DNA of 64,000 nt from Stappia stellulata DSM 5886 (GTDB lineage: Bacteria > Pseudomonadota > Alphaproteobacteria > Rhizobiales > Stappiaceae): contig NZ_KE384083.1 in assembly GCF_000423705.1 (NCBI RefSeq), positions 310,001-374,000 on the forward strand, written 5' to 3'. Under the pieces are notes generated by a model that was not told the DNA's origin, ran no database searches, and saw only the letters and a program-made list of their open reading frames with translations. Made by a program: the position numbers and the translations under genes. This document shows, one piece after another, positions 27,849 to 36,371 of the stretch. The stretch's first letter is position 1; every line of letters starts with the position of its first letter.

Positions 27849-28013
27849 ACGCTCAGATAGCGCTCGCGCACGAACCCGTCGTCCCGCCTTTCGCTGATGC
27901 TCCCGACCAGACCAGCCGCCTCTTTTCCACCGCGACATGGACGCCGGCAAGGATTTCGGCACGGATCAGGAACTTCGGACTGGTTATCAGCGCTAGACCA
28001 ATGGCGGGCACCT
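27849..28013 (-). pseudogene. Decayed livF (ABC ATPase) fragment
   Basis: This stretch aligns by eye with the 3' part of the intact livF at about 30001-30290. ACGCTCAG.TAGCG.TCGCG, GTCGTCCCGC, CCCGACCAGACCA, TTTTCCACC.CGACATGG, then after a jump GATCAGGA.CTTCGG.TGGT and ATCAG.GC, ending at CACCTGCTG. The frame still reads RERYLSV at the C-terminus, but the stop codon is lost. More than 100 bp between the coupling helix and Walker B are deleted and the Walker A half is absent. It cannot encode an ATPase. It sits just downstream of the orphan binding-protein gene, suggesting remains of a second Liv-like operon or a recombination scar. Confidence 0.8.
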
Positions 28014-28043
28014 GCTGTGAAGCGCAAGCTCGCGGAAACGCCC

Positions 28044-28069
28044 GACGGGCCGCTTCGTTGCGGCCCGTC
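28044..28069 (-). terminator. Terminator after the orphan binding-protein gene
   Basis: A 10-bp perfect stem (28044-28053 with 28060-28069) with a 6-nt loop, 12 nt past the stop of the binding-protein gene. GGGCGTTTCC follows on the minus strand. Confidence 0.7.
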
Positions 28070-28080
28070 AGGCACTGACA

Positions 28081-29787
28081 TCAGCTTTCGACCCAGGTCG
28101 CGTTGAGCACATGGTACTTCGACGGATGCGCCGGAAAGCCATGCACCTTGTTCGCCGTCATCGTGTAGATCGGCCGCCACAGCGGCTGTACGATGGCGCC
28201 GCTGTCCTGCAGCAGCCGCTCGACCGTCTCCATCTTCTGCCGACGTTCGTCGGGATCGAAGATCGCCTCGGCCGCATCCAGGGCGGCGTCGAATTCCGCG
28301 TTGAAGAAACGGCTTTCATTCCACGGCACGCCGGAGCGATAGGCCTGTGACAGCACCATGGTGCCGAGCGGGCGATGCGCCCAGGAGGTGGCTCCGAACG
28401 GCGTTTCGGTCCACACCTCCCAGTATTTTGTCGCCGGCATCAGGTTCACGGTCAGGCGAATGCCGGCATCGGCCATCTGGTCGCGCATCGCCTCACACAC
28501 GGTCTGCTGCCAGATGCCGTCGGTATTGCCAACATCGATGGTGAGGTCGATGCCGTCCGCGTATCCGGCCTCGGCAAGGAGCGCCCTTGCCGCTTCCACA
28601 TCGCGCGTTGTCTTCGGCAGGTCGAAATACTCCGGATGCACCGGCGAAACGTGATGGTTCTCGCCCGTCTGCGCATCGTCGGCAAAAACGATACTCGCAA
28701 TCGCTGCGTTGTCGACCGACATTTGCACGGCCTTGCGCACCCGCACATCGTCGAAAGGCGCGGTATCCATGCGCATCCGGCACACAAGACAATAGGCCGT
28801 TTCCACCGGAAGGATCTTTCCGGGGAAGCTCTCGGCCAGCGGCTTTTGCTCCGGGCCGAATTCAAAGATCGCATCGACGTCGCCGCCGGCCAGCGCGAGC
28901 AACTGGTTGTCGACGCTGAAGGCGTAATAGTGGATCTCGTCAAGCAGCACGTCTCCCCCCCAATAGGCGAAGGGTTCGCCATCTGTGCGGGTGGTCATCC
29001 GCTCCAGGATGCAGCGTTTGCCAACGATGAGCTCCTTGAGCCTGTAGGCGCCCGTGCCGATCGGATTGTCCGACCACGGCGCGGTGAAGGACGGATGCAC
29101 GATGGGGCAGGAGAAATTGCTGAAATCCTCCGGCACCGACAATACGGGCTTGGCGAGGTTCAGGCGCAACGTCAACGGATCGACCACCTCGACGGCGCCC
29201 GCGATGGGACGGCGCACCGGCGTCCCGTCCTCCTCCCGTTCGCCGGTTTCCTCAACCAGCGCGCTGAAGGTCGACAGGCCGATGTTGGCGGATCCGAGCG
29301 TGGCGTCGAGCCAGCGCCGCACGTTCCAGGCAACGTCCTCGGCGGTGAAGGGATCGCCATTGTGCCAGGTCACGCCCTCGCGAAAGGTGATCACCCAGGT
29401 CTTGAGATCGTCCGAGGGCTGCCACCCGGCGGCGAGCATCGGCCGGGTGATGTTGTCGGCGCCCGTCATCGCGACATAGTCGAGCACCTGGCGAGCCTGA
29501 TTTGCCATCTCTCCCCAGGAAAACAGCGCCGGATCGTCCATCTTCTGCACACCCATGCCGATGCGCAGGATCCCGCCGCGCGTGGCGTCGGCATCAACGG
29601 CGGGAAATGGCGAATCGGCGAGCGTATTCGCCTGCGCGGGGGCCGAAAGGCCGGCGAGCCCGTAGGCACTTGCCGCCCCGAGGCCGAACAAGGCGGCAAG
29701 ACGAACGAACTGGCGTCGGTCGAGACCGCCTTGCTCCATCTGACGGCGAGCGCGCTCCACGAGACGATGATTGGGGCCTGAAGTCAT
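28081..29787 (-). CDS. Tat-exported ABC solute-binding protein, family 5
   Basis: A 568-aa family 5 binding protein without its own permease genes nearby. The N-terminus has a twin-arginine signal (DRRQFVRLAALFGLG) ending at SAPAQA. The family region reads LKTWVITFREGVTWHNGDPFTAEDV. ATG 29787 was chosen; the frame is open to 29931 with no better ribosome site. Tat export of an ABC binding protein suggests folding or cofactor loading before secretion. It lies between a decayed livF copy and the intact livF, so it may have been inserted or rearranged here. The substrate is unknown. Confidence 0.88.
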   Translation of the reverse strand: MTSGPNHRLVERARRQMEQGGLDRRQFVRLAALFGLGAASAYGLAGLSAPAQANTLADSPFPAVDADATRGGILRIGMGVQKMDDPALFSWGEMANQARQVLDYVAMTGADNITRPMLAAGWQPSDDLKTWVITFREGVTWHNGDPFTAEDVAWNVRRWLDATLGSANIGLSTFSALVEETGEREEDGTPVRRPIAGAVEVVDPLTLRLNLAKPVLSVPEDFSNFSCPIVHPSFTAPWSDNPIGTGAYRLKELIVGKRCILERMTTRTDGEPFAYWGGDVLLDEIHYYAFSVDNQLLALAGGDVDAIFEFGPEQKPLAESFPGKILPVETAYCLVCRMRMDTAPFDDVRVRKAVQMSVDNAAIASIVFADDAQTGENHHVSPVHPEYFDLPKTTRDVEAARALLAEAGYADGIDLTIDVGNTDGIWQQTVCEAMRDQMADAGIRLTVNLMPATKYWEVWTETPFGATSWAHRPLGTMVLSQAYRSGVPWNESRFFNAEFDAALDAAEAIFDPDERRQKMETVERLLQDSGAIVQPLWRPIYTMTANKVHGFPAHPSKYHVLNATWVES

Positions 29788-29996
29788 TGCGTATCGCCCT
29801 TTGCGGCTGATTGCAGATCGTGCCTTCGCACCCTGACGGGACAGGCGCTCGTGCCGTTTGCATATGACGTGATCGAGATTTTGTTGAAGTCCCCCGCCGG
29901 AAGCGACAAGGGACCGCCCGCATGTGACCATTCAATGACTGTGCATCCGCTCTCATGGCAAGAGCGGCGGACGACTTTCAACGGCTCAATGTGTCC

Positions 29997-30707
29997 TCAA
30001 ACGCTCAGGTAGCGTTCGCGAATGGTGGGGTCGTCCCGCAATTCCGCCGATGTTCCCGACCAGACCACCTGCCCCTTTTCCACCACGACATGGGCATCGG
30101 CGAGCTTTTCCAGCGCGTCGACATTCTTGTCAACGACGAGGATGGACTGCCCCTCCCCCTTGAGCCGCTCCAGGCAGGCCCAGATTTCCGCGCGGACCAG
30201 GGGCGCAAGCCCTTCCGTCGCCTCATCGAGGATCAGGAGCTTCGGGTTGGTCATCAGTGCGCGGCCGATGGCAAGCATCTGCTGCTCGCCGCCGGAGAGC
30301 TGGTTGCCCATGTTGAGCCGGCGCTCGCGCAGGCGCGGAAAGAAGTCGTAGACGCGCTCCAGCGACCAACCGGGCGTCGCCCCGCGCCGGTTCGCGCCGG
30401 TGGCGACGAGGTTTTCCTCCACCGACAGGGTCGGGAAGACCTGCCGCCCTTCCGGCACCAGGCCGAGACCTGCCTGCGCCACGCGGTAGGACGGACGTCC
30501 CGTCACCTCTTCACCGTCGAAGACGATACGCCCGGCATCGGCGGCAATCATGCCGAGAAGCGCGCGGATGGTCGTCGTCTTGCCCATGCCGTTGCGCCCC
30601 ATCAAGGTCACAACCTGGCCGGCGGGTACGGAAAACTCCATCCCGAAGAGCACCTTCGCGGCACCGTAAGAAGCCTCCAGCCCCGACACTTCGAGCAGCA
30701 TGCTCAT
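29997..30707 (-). CDS. livF: Branched-chain/aromatic-type ABC importer ATPase LivF
   Basis: A 236-aa LivF-family ATPase: Walker A GRNGMGKTTT at about 37-46, Q-loop region PEGRQVFPTLSVEENL, signature LSGGEQQ, Walker B LLILDEATEGL. DKNVDAL replaces the usual H-loop His with Asn, as is common in this family. The start overlaps the livG stop by 4 nt. Last gene of the five-gene importer. The shared operator with the aminobenzoate operon suggests an aromatic acid as substrate. Confidence 0.93.
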   Translation of the reverse strand: MSMLLEVSGLEASYGAAKVLFGMEFSVPAGQVVTLMGRNGMGKTTTIRALLGMIAADAGRIVFDGEEVTGRPSYRVAQAGLGLVPEGRQVFPTLSVEENLVATGANRRGATPGWSLERVYDFFPRLRERRLNMGNQLSGGEQQMLAIGRALMTNPKLLILDEATEGLAPLVRAEIWACLERLKGEGQSILVVDKNVDALEKLADAHVVVEKGQVVWSGTSAELRDDPTIRERYLSV

Positions 30708-31459
30708 GCCACCGCCTCCTCGCCGAGATAGGCCTCGCGCACTTTGGCGTTGTCGCGGATTTCCTCCGGCGTGCCGGTCGCGACGATCTCGCCGTAGACC
30801 AGCACCGAGATCCGGTCGGCGAGCGCAAACACGGCGCTCATGTCGTGTTCCACCAGAAGCATGGCATACCGCCCCTTGAGCGCGCGCAGCACCTCGACCA
30901 GACGGTCGGTCTCCTCGCGACCCGTGCCGGCCATCGGCTCGTCGAGCAGCAGGAGCTTGGGCCCGCAGGCCATGGCGATGGCGAGTTCCAGCGCGCGTTT
31001 TTCGCCATGCGACAGCGTTCCGGCGCGCACGTCCGCGCGCGTTTCCAGTCCGAGTTCCGCCAGCCCCGCATCGGCGCGGGCATTGAGCGCGGCATCGCGC
31101 GAGACGTTGCGCCAGAAACGAAACGAATGCCCCTCGCGCGCCTGAAGCGCCAGGGCGACGTTTTCGCGCGCGGTAAAGGCGGGGAGGATCTCGGTGATCT
31201 GGAACGAGCGCAGCAATCCGGCGCGGGCACGCGCATGCATCGGCAGTGCCGTCACATCCCGCCCGTCGAAACGGATGCGACCGCTGTCTGGCGCAAGCGC
31301 GCCGGAGATCTGGCCGATCAGCGTGGTCTTGCCGGCCCCATTCGGCCCGATCACGGCATGGATCTCACCGGGACGCACATCGAGGCTGACGTGATTGGTG
31401 ACCTTGAGCGCGCCATAAGCCTTGCACAGATCGTCGAGCACCAGGATCGGCTCAGTCAT
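30704..31459 (-). CDS. livG: Branched-chain/aromatic-type ABC importer ATPase LivG
   Basis: A 251-aa LivG-family ATPase: Walker A GPNGAGKTTL at about 38-47, RSFQITEILPAFTARENVALALQ after the Q-loop, signature LSHGEKR, Walker B LLLLDEPMAGTG, and H-loop VEHDM. It overlaps livM by 8 nt and livF by 4 nt, indicating coupled translation. Confidence 0.93.
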   Translation of the reverse strand: MTEPILVLDDLCKAYGALKVTNHVSLDVRPGEIHAVIGPNGAGKTTLIGQISGALAPDSGRIRFDGRDVTALPMHARARAGLLRSFQITEILPAFTARENVALALQAREGHSFRFWRNVSRDAALNARADAGLAELGLETRADVRAGTLSHGEKRALELAIAMACGPKLLLLDEPMAGTGREETDRLVEVLRALKGRYAMLLVEHDMSAVFALADRISVLVYGEIVATGTPEEIRDNAKVREAYLGEEAVA

Positions 31460-32417
31460 TCTTGCGCCCTCCCGGGAGAAGCGAAATCAGTCCGCCGCGC
31501 CCGAACAGCACGACGAGCACGAGGAAGGGCCCGAAGATCAACCGCCAGTGCTGCGTGAAATGCGACAGCACTTCCTCCAGGACGAGGAAGCTCGCCGCGC
31601 CCACGATCGCGCCGAGCAGCGACCCGAGCCCGCCCAGCACGACCATCACGATCAGCTCGCCCGAGCGATGCCAGGACATATAGGCGGGAGAAACGAATTC
31701 GGCCGCATTGGCGAGCAACGCACCGGCAAGGCCCGCCATCATGCCGGCGATCACATAGGCGACAAGCCGGTAGGCATAGGGATCGATGCCGATGGCGCGC
31801 AGGCGCATTTCGCTCTGCTTTGCGCCCTGCAGAACCCGGCCGAAGCGCGAAGCGACAACCATGCGCGCGATCAGATAGCAGGCCAACAGGCATCCCAGAA
31901 CGACATAGTAGAACACCGTGCGGTCACCGAGCGCCGTGGAGCCAAGGATCTCCGTCCGGCCCCACATGGTCAGCCCGTCGTCGCCGCCGTAAGCGGAGAG
32001 CGAGGTTGCCGTATAATAGGCCATCTGCCCGAAGGCGAGCGTGATCATGATGAAATAGACGCCGCGCGTCTTCAGGCTGATCGCCCCGGTGACGAGCGCG
32101 AATAGCCCGCAGACGGCAAGCGTGACCGGCAGCGACACGGTGACGTCCCAGATGCCGTGCTCGGCAAGGATCGCTACCGAATAGGCGCCAACCCCGAGAT
32201 AGGCGGCATGGCCGAAGCTCACCATCGCACCGTAGCCCAGAATGAGCGACAGGCTGACGGCCGCAATCGCGAAGACCATGACGCGGATTGTGAAGAAGAC
32301 GATGAACGTATCGCCCATCAGGTCGGCCAGAACGGGAAGGCCGGCAAACAGCGTAAAGACAACGAGAGCGCCGAGCAGTTCGCGCGACAGGCGGGCGGGA
32401 GTGAAATGCATCGACAT
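31452..32417 (-). CDS. livM: Branched-chain/aromatic-type ABC importer permease LivM
   Basis: A 321-aa polytopic permease of the LivM family, with about eight to nine hydrophobic segments. Family motifs include LSLILGYGAMVSFGHAAYLGVGAYSVAIL near residues 55-85, GVYFIMITLAFGQM, and the EAA-like AIGIDPYAYRLVAYVIAGMMAGLAGAL. It pairs with LivH, whose stop is 5 nt before its start. Confidence 0.93.
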   Translation of the reverse strand: MSMHFTPARLSRELLGALVVFTLFAGLPVLADLMGDTFIVFFTIRVMVFAIAAVSLSLILGYGAMVSFGHAAYLGVGAYSVAILAEHGIWDVTVSLPVTLAVCGLFALVTGAISLKTRGVYFIMITLAFGQMAYYTATSLSAYGGDDGLTMWGRTEILGSTALGDRTVFYYVVLGCLLACYLIARMVVASRFGRVLQGAKQSEMRLRAIGIDPYAYRLVAYVIAGMMAGLAGALLANAAEFVSPAYMSWHRSGELIVMVVLGGLGSLLGAIVGAASFLVLEEVLSHFTQHWRLIFGPFLVLVVLFGRGGLISLLPGGRKND

Positions 32418-32422
32418 GAGCC

Positions 32423-33346
32423 CTACCCGCCCCGCACCGGAAAGAGACCCGTCGGCCGGAAAAAGAGGACGCCCGCCATCAGGATGTAGATCAGCATGGA
32501 CGCGATGGCCGGGCCGACGTCATTGGCGGCCGACGGCGAGAGCAGCAACTTGGCGATGTCGGTTGCAAATCCCCGGCCCAGCGTGTCGACGAGACCGACG
32601 ATCAGGGCCGCCAGAAACGCGCCGCGGATCGAGCCGATGCCACCGATAACGATCACGACGAAGGCGAGGATCAGGAGATTGTCGCCCATCCCCGGTTCGA
32701 CCACCAGAATGGGGGCGGCGAGAATGCCGGCGAAGCCGGCGAGCATCGTCCCGAAGCCGAAAACCAGCATGAAAAGCCGGCGAATATCAACGCCAAGTGC
32801 GGAGACCATCGGCGCGTTTGTCGCGCCGGCGCGCACCAGCATGCCCGCGCGGGTCTTGCTCACCAGAACGTAGAGAAGCACGGCCACCGCCAGTCCTGTG
32901 ACAATCAGCCCGATCCGGTAGACCGGATACAACAGGCCGTCCATGATCTCGACGGACCCGGACAGGAGGTCGGGCATGGGCAGGGTCAGCGGGGCCGCGC
33001 CCCAGACCACCTTCACCGCCTCGTTCAAGAACAGGATCACGCCGAAGGTCGCCAGCACCTGGTCGAGATGATCCCGGTCATAGAGATGTCGGAAGATCAG
33101 GACTTCCAGCAAGAGGCCGACGACCAGCGCCCCGACGAGCGCAATCAGCAGCGCCCCCCAGAAGGTTCCGGTGATGCCGTAGCCGGCGACCGCCAGATAG
33201 GCGCCGAGCATGTACTGCACGCCATGAGCGAGATTGATGAAGTCCATCACGCCGAACACAAGCGTCAGCCCGGCGGCAATCAGAAAGAGCAGAATGCCCA
33301 GTTGCAGGCCATTCAGCGTCTGGACGGCAAAGAGGGTGGCGCTCAA
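32423..33346 (-). CDS. livH: Branched-chain/aromatic-type ABC importer permease LivH
   Basis: A 307-aa LivH permease: LQLGILLFLIAAGLTLVFGVMDFINLAHG at the N-terminus, the coupling segment VSALGVDIRRLFMLVFGFGTMLAGFAGIL, and the late GIGSIRGAFLAALIVGLVDTLG. The start appears to be TTG at 33344-33346 behind CGAGG; this is the only good start at the expected family position. It lies 91 bp after the binding-protein gene, with a hairpin in between. Confidence 0.92.
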   Translation of the reverse strand: MSATLFAVQTLNGLQLGILLFLIAAGLTLVFGVMDFINLAHGVQYMLGAYLAVAGYGITGTFWGALLIALVGALVVGLLLEVLIFRHLYDRDHLDQVLATFGVILFLNEAVKVVWGAAPLTLPMPDLLSGSVEIMDGLLYPVYRIGLIVTGLAVAVLLYVLVSKTRAGMLVRAGATNAPMVSALGVDIRRLFMLVFGFGTMLAGFAGILAAPILVVEPGMGDNLLILAFVVIVIGGIGSIRGAFLAALIVGLVDTLGRGFATDIAKLLLSPSAANDVGPAIASMLIYILMAGVLFFRPTGLFPVRGG

Positions 33347-33396
33347 CGGTGCGGCCTCGTCGGTTGCGCATGATCGCGGGGGCGATGGGGAGGAAA

Positions 33397-33423
33397 CCGG
33401 TCCGGGCCACGCGCCCGGACCGG
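33397..33423 (-). other. Intercistronic hairpin between binding-protein gene and livH
   Basis: A 10-bp perfect stem (33397-33406 with 33414-33423), 15 nt past the binding-protein stop, without a T-run on the minus strand. Like the hairpin at 5838-5874, it may stabilise the upstream message. Confidence 0.7.
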
Positions 33424-33437
33424 ACTGTTCGGGATCG

Positions 33438-34604
33438 TCAGTTCATCCGGCATTGATCGACATAGGCATCGATCTTGTCCTCGAACACCATCTCGACCGT
33501 CTGGGTGACATAGGTGCCGTCGTCACGCTTGACCGCCTCGACGACATAAACGTCCTGGATCGGGAAGTTGTTGGTGTTGAAGGCAAAGTCTCCGCGTACG
33601 CTGTCGAAGGGCGCCTCCTTCAGGGCCGCCATCAGAGCTTCCTTGTCGCCCTTTCCACCCGCCTTGGTGAGGGCCGCATCGATCAGCCGCGCCGCATCGT
33701 AGCCCTGCGCGGCATAGGTCGCCGGAGCATAGCCGTATTCCGCCTCGAAGGCCTCCACGAACGCCTTGTTGGCTTCATTGTCGAGGTTCGGTGCCCACTG
33801 CGCGCCGGCCTGAAGGCCAAGAGCCGCATCCTGCGTCGCCGGCAGTGTGGTTTCGTCGACGGTGAAGGCGGACAGGAACGGGATCTCGCCGGCAAGGCCC
33901 GCCTGCTTGTACTGCTTGACCAGGTTCACGCCCATGCCGCCCGGCATGAAGGTGAAGATCGCATCCGGCTTTTCGGCGGCGATGCGGGTGATCTCGGAGG
34001 AAAAGTCGAGCTGCCCGAGTTTCGTGTAGACCTCGTCGATGATCTCGCCCTTGAAGTGACGCTTGAAGCCGGCAATCGAATCCTTGCCCGCCTGATAGTT
34101 CGGCGCCATCACGATCATGCGCTTGTAGCCCGTGTCCTGCGCGTATTTGCCCATCGCCTCATGGTTCTGGTCGTTCTGGTAGGACGTGGTGAAGAAATAG
34201 GGCGAGCAGGCCCGGCCCGCGATCGGCGACGGACCGGCATTGCCGCCGACGAAAATCGTCTCGCTGTCGATGATCGGCTTGTAGACCGCCATCATCACGT
34301 TGGAAAAGACGACGCCGGCCATGATGTCGACCTGGTCGCGTTCCAGAAGGCCGCGCACCTTGGTCAGCGCACCATCCGGCTTCAGTTCGTCGTCCACGAC
34401 GATGACCTCTGTATCGAGGCCGCCGAGCTTGCCGCCGGCCTGCTTGACGCCGAGCAGGAAGCCGTCGCGCATGTGCTGCCCCAGCACCGCCGGGGGGCCC
34501 GACAGGGTGGCGAGGAATCCGATCTTCAGGCTTTCCGCCTGCGCCGCAGCCCCGCACAGGCCCACGGCGGCCGCAGCGACTGCGGCAGTTATGATACGCT
34601 TCAT
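33438..34604 (-). CDS. Liv-type periplasmic binding protein, probably for an aromatic acid
   Basis: A 388-aa type-1 periplasmic binding protein (LivJ/HbaE-like). It has a Sec signal peptide (MKRIITAAVAAAAVGLCGAAAQA), then LKIGFLATLSGPPAVLGQHMRDG, a DDELKPDGALTKVRGLLERD segment, GNAGPSPIAG and SPYFFTTSYQNDQNHEAMG. These traits fit binding proteins for aromatic acids better than those for leucine, which is a family impression. It is the first gene of the importer operon, with the probable MarR operator 118 nt upstream. Confidence 0.88.
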   Translation of the reverse strand: MKRIITAAVAAAAVGLCGAAAQAESLKIGFLATLSGPPAVLGQHMRDGFLLGVKQAGGKLGGLDTEVIVVDDELKPDGALTKVRGLLERDQVDIMAGVVFSNVMMAVYKPIIDSETIFVGGNAGPSPIAGRACSPYFFTTSYQNDQNHEAMGKYAQDTGYKRMIVMAPNYQAGKDSIAGFKRHFKGEIIDEVYTKLGQLDFSSEITRIAAEKPDAIFTFMPGGMGVNLVKQYKQAGLAGEIPFLSAFTVDETTLPATQDAALGLQAGAQWAPNLDNEANKAFVEAFEAEYGYAPATYAAQGYDAARLIDAALTKAGGKGDKEALMAALKEAPFDSVRGDFAFNTNNFPIQDVYVVEAVKRDDGTYVTQTVEMVFEDKIDAYVDQCRMN

Positions 34605-34721
34605 TGGTCTCTCCCCTCAGGCCCGGCGCCCGCCATGGCGGTCAGCGACGGTCCTCTGAATGGTGTCTGTCGTCTTCTGGAGCCGTGTCCGGAACGGCTT
34701 CCCGCTCTCCGGCGGATGGAA

Positions 34722-34741
34722 ATATTTTAGACCTAAAATAT
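34722..34741. promoter_or_regulatory. Palindromic operator, copy 2 (probable MarR site)
   Basis: ATATTTTAGACCTAAAATAT has 9-bp arms and a 2-nt centre, in the 372-bp gap between the importer operon (minus, start 34604) and an exported-protein gene (plus, start 34977). It matches copy 1 (19721-19740) at 15 of 20 positions, with the same flank CTCC(A/G)G. The rest of the 34605-34976 gap shows no gene. Confidence 0.75.
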
Positions 34742-34976
34742 CTCCGGTGTGAAGCCCGTTCTTGCTTGGCCCGTGGAAGTTAAGCATGCGGAAGGGAAAA
34801 TCCGAATAGGCTGATGAAGATTTCGTCCTGGCCTTGCGGGCCTTGGGAAAGGCTCCCTGCGGGGGCGAGAGCCGCGATTGCCGTCGCCGACATCCGTCGG
34901 CGCCGCAATCTGGAACCACAGCGACGTCGAAAGCCGTGTCCCGCCGGATCTCCGGCAAGAGCGAGAGGAAACCGCC

Positions 34977-35483
34977 ATGCCTGCCCGCCCTGTCATGTCC
35001 AGCCGGATCGCTCTCGGCTCCATTCGGCGCCGCACGGCTTTTGCCGTCGCCATCCTTCTTGCCGGCACCACTGCCAGCCTTTCCGATTCCGGTCCGGAAC
35101 CGGATGCCTGTTCGATCCAGGCGGCGGCCTATGCGGATCAGACCCGTGCGCGCGGGATGAACGGCAACGACATCGCGGCCGCGGCCGTCGAGGGTGCGAC
35201 GGTGGGCGGGCTTGCCGGCCCGGGACCGGCCCCAGGCGGCTGGAGCGCGCGCGGCGCGCGGCGCGGCGCACGCCTTGGCGGCGGGCTGGCGGCGCTCGAT
35301 GCGCTGAACGGACCCGGCCTCGACGACTGGCAGCGCCAGTTCGATGCCGCCTATGAGGCCTGCATCGCCGCCCGGCCGATGCCGGCACGGCGCGACAGCC
35401 GGTGCCCGCCCTCAACCGGGGTCGTGACGGGATCGGGCCAGGGCGGGCTCTATGGCGCGTCCTCTCGACGCAACTGCCGATAG
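34977..35483 (+). CDS. Small exported protein, function unknown
   Basis: A 168-aa protein. Its N-terminus has a long basic stretch and a hydrophobic core (TAFAVAILLAGTTASLS), a signal peptide or anchor. A Gly/Ala-rich segment (AAAVEGATVGGLAGPGPAP, ARRGARLGGGLAALDAL) resembles glycine-zipper membrane-associating regions. Cysteines at CSIQ, YEACIAA, CPP and the C-terminal NCR could form disulfides. ATG 34977 follows GAGAGGAAA. Its 3' end overlaps the convergent DUF1194 gene by 34 bp. I do not recognise a characterised homologue. Confidence 0.6.
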   Translation: MPARPVMSSRIALGSIRRRTAFAVAILLAGTTASLSDSGPEPDACSIQAAAYADQTRARGMNGNDIAAAAVEGATVGGLAGPGPAPGGWSARGARRGARLGGGLAALDALNGPGLDDWQRQFDAAYEACIAARPMPARRDSRCPPSTGVVTGSGQGGLYGASSRRNCR

Positions 35484-36277
35484 GCCAGGTCGCTCGCCGT
35501 CCAGCGGGCACTCGCCGGATGGCCCTTTTGGTGGCGGGCAAAGACATTTCCGGAAATCTCGCGCAAGAGCTTGCGCTTCATTGCCACGCCATAATCGGAG
35601 AACCTCTCCGCCGTTTCCACAAAGGCGTCCGGCCCGCGGATGACGGTCCGACGATAGTAATCTTCCGGATCCGGGTCCGCTCCCTTGATCACGAGTCCGT
35701 TGACGGTGGTCCTGGAAAAGTCGAAGGCGCGGTAGGCGATCGGCGGCGAAAAACCCTCGTTGTTCACGCCGTCTCCGGAAACATCCACGACCTGCCGGGT
35801 ACAGGCGCGTGGTGCGCGCGCGAACTGTGTCGCAGCATGGCCCAGCGCATATCCAAGCGCCGTCGGAAACCGATGGTAGCTCCGCGATGCGCCGGCGAGA
35901 CGCTCGGCGAAGGCCTGCACCGAGGCAGGCGTGTCCAGCCAGGTCCAGGTGGCGATGGGGACCTGCTTGTCGCGCCCGCTCCATTCAAACGCGGTCACCA
36001 GCATGCCGCCATTGGAGACAATCGCATCGACCACCTCGCGATCGCCAAAAGCCTCGCCGAGACCCTCCATCTGCAAACGGTAGTCGCTCGCGTCCACGCT
36101 CGACGACACATCGATCGCCAGCACGAGTGCAAGGGGACAGGCCATCGCCGAAAGCGGGCTGAAGAGAGCCGCAAGGCCCGTGGTGACACATGCCGCGACC
36201 CGGCCGAAACCGGGCTTGTGTCTCGGCAATCCGGCGTCTTTGGCAAAACGCGGGCGGTAAGACTTGAAATGCTGCAC
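35450..36277 (-). CDS. DUF1194 (von Willebrand factor A-like) exported protein
   Basis: A 275-aa protein. A signal-like region (VAACVTTGLAALFSPLSAMA) precedes LALVLAIDVSSSVDASDYRLQMEGLGEAF, whose DxSxS is the metal-ion-dependent adhesion motif of VWA domains. CTRQVVDVSGDGVNNEG and ERFSDYGVAMKRKLLREI are typical DUF1194 segments. GTG 36275-36277 is chosen for its strong GGGGAGG ribosome site. Such proteins are predicted periplasmic or secreted; their role is not known. Confidence 0.82.
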   Translation of the reverse strand: MQHFKSYRPRFAKDAGLPRHKPGFGRVAACVTTGLAALFSPLSAMACPLALVLAIDVSSSVDASDYRLQMEGLGEAFGDREVVDAIVSNGGMLVTAFEWSGRDKQVPIATWTWLDTPASVQAFAERLAGASRSYHRFPTALGYALGHAATQFARAPRACTRQVVDVSGDGVNNEGFSPPIAYRAFDFSRTTVNGLVIKGADPDPEDYYRRTVIRGPDAFVETAERFSDYGVAMKRKLLREISGNVFARHQKGHPASARWTASDLAYRQLRREDAP

Positions 36278-36371
36278 CCACTGACCTCCCCTGCCGCTCA
36301 CGCCGCCATTGGCGCTTCTGACAATTAGGGTAGATGGACACGCGCACATTGCAATGGTGACGTAGCGGAAT

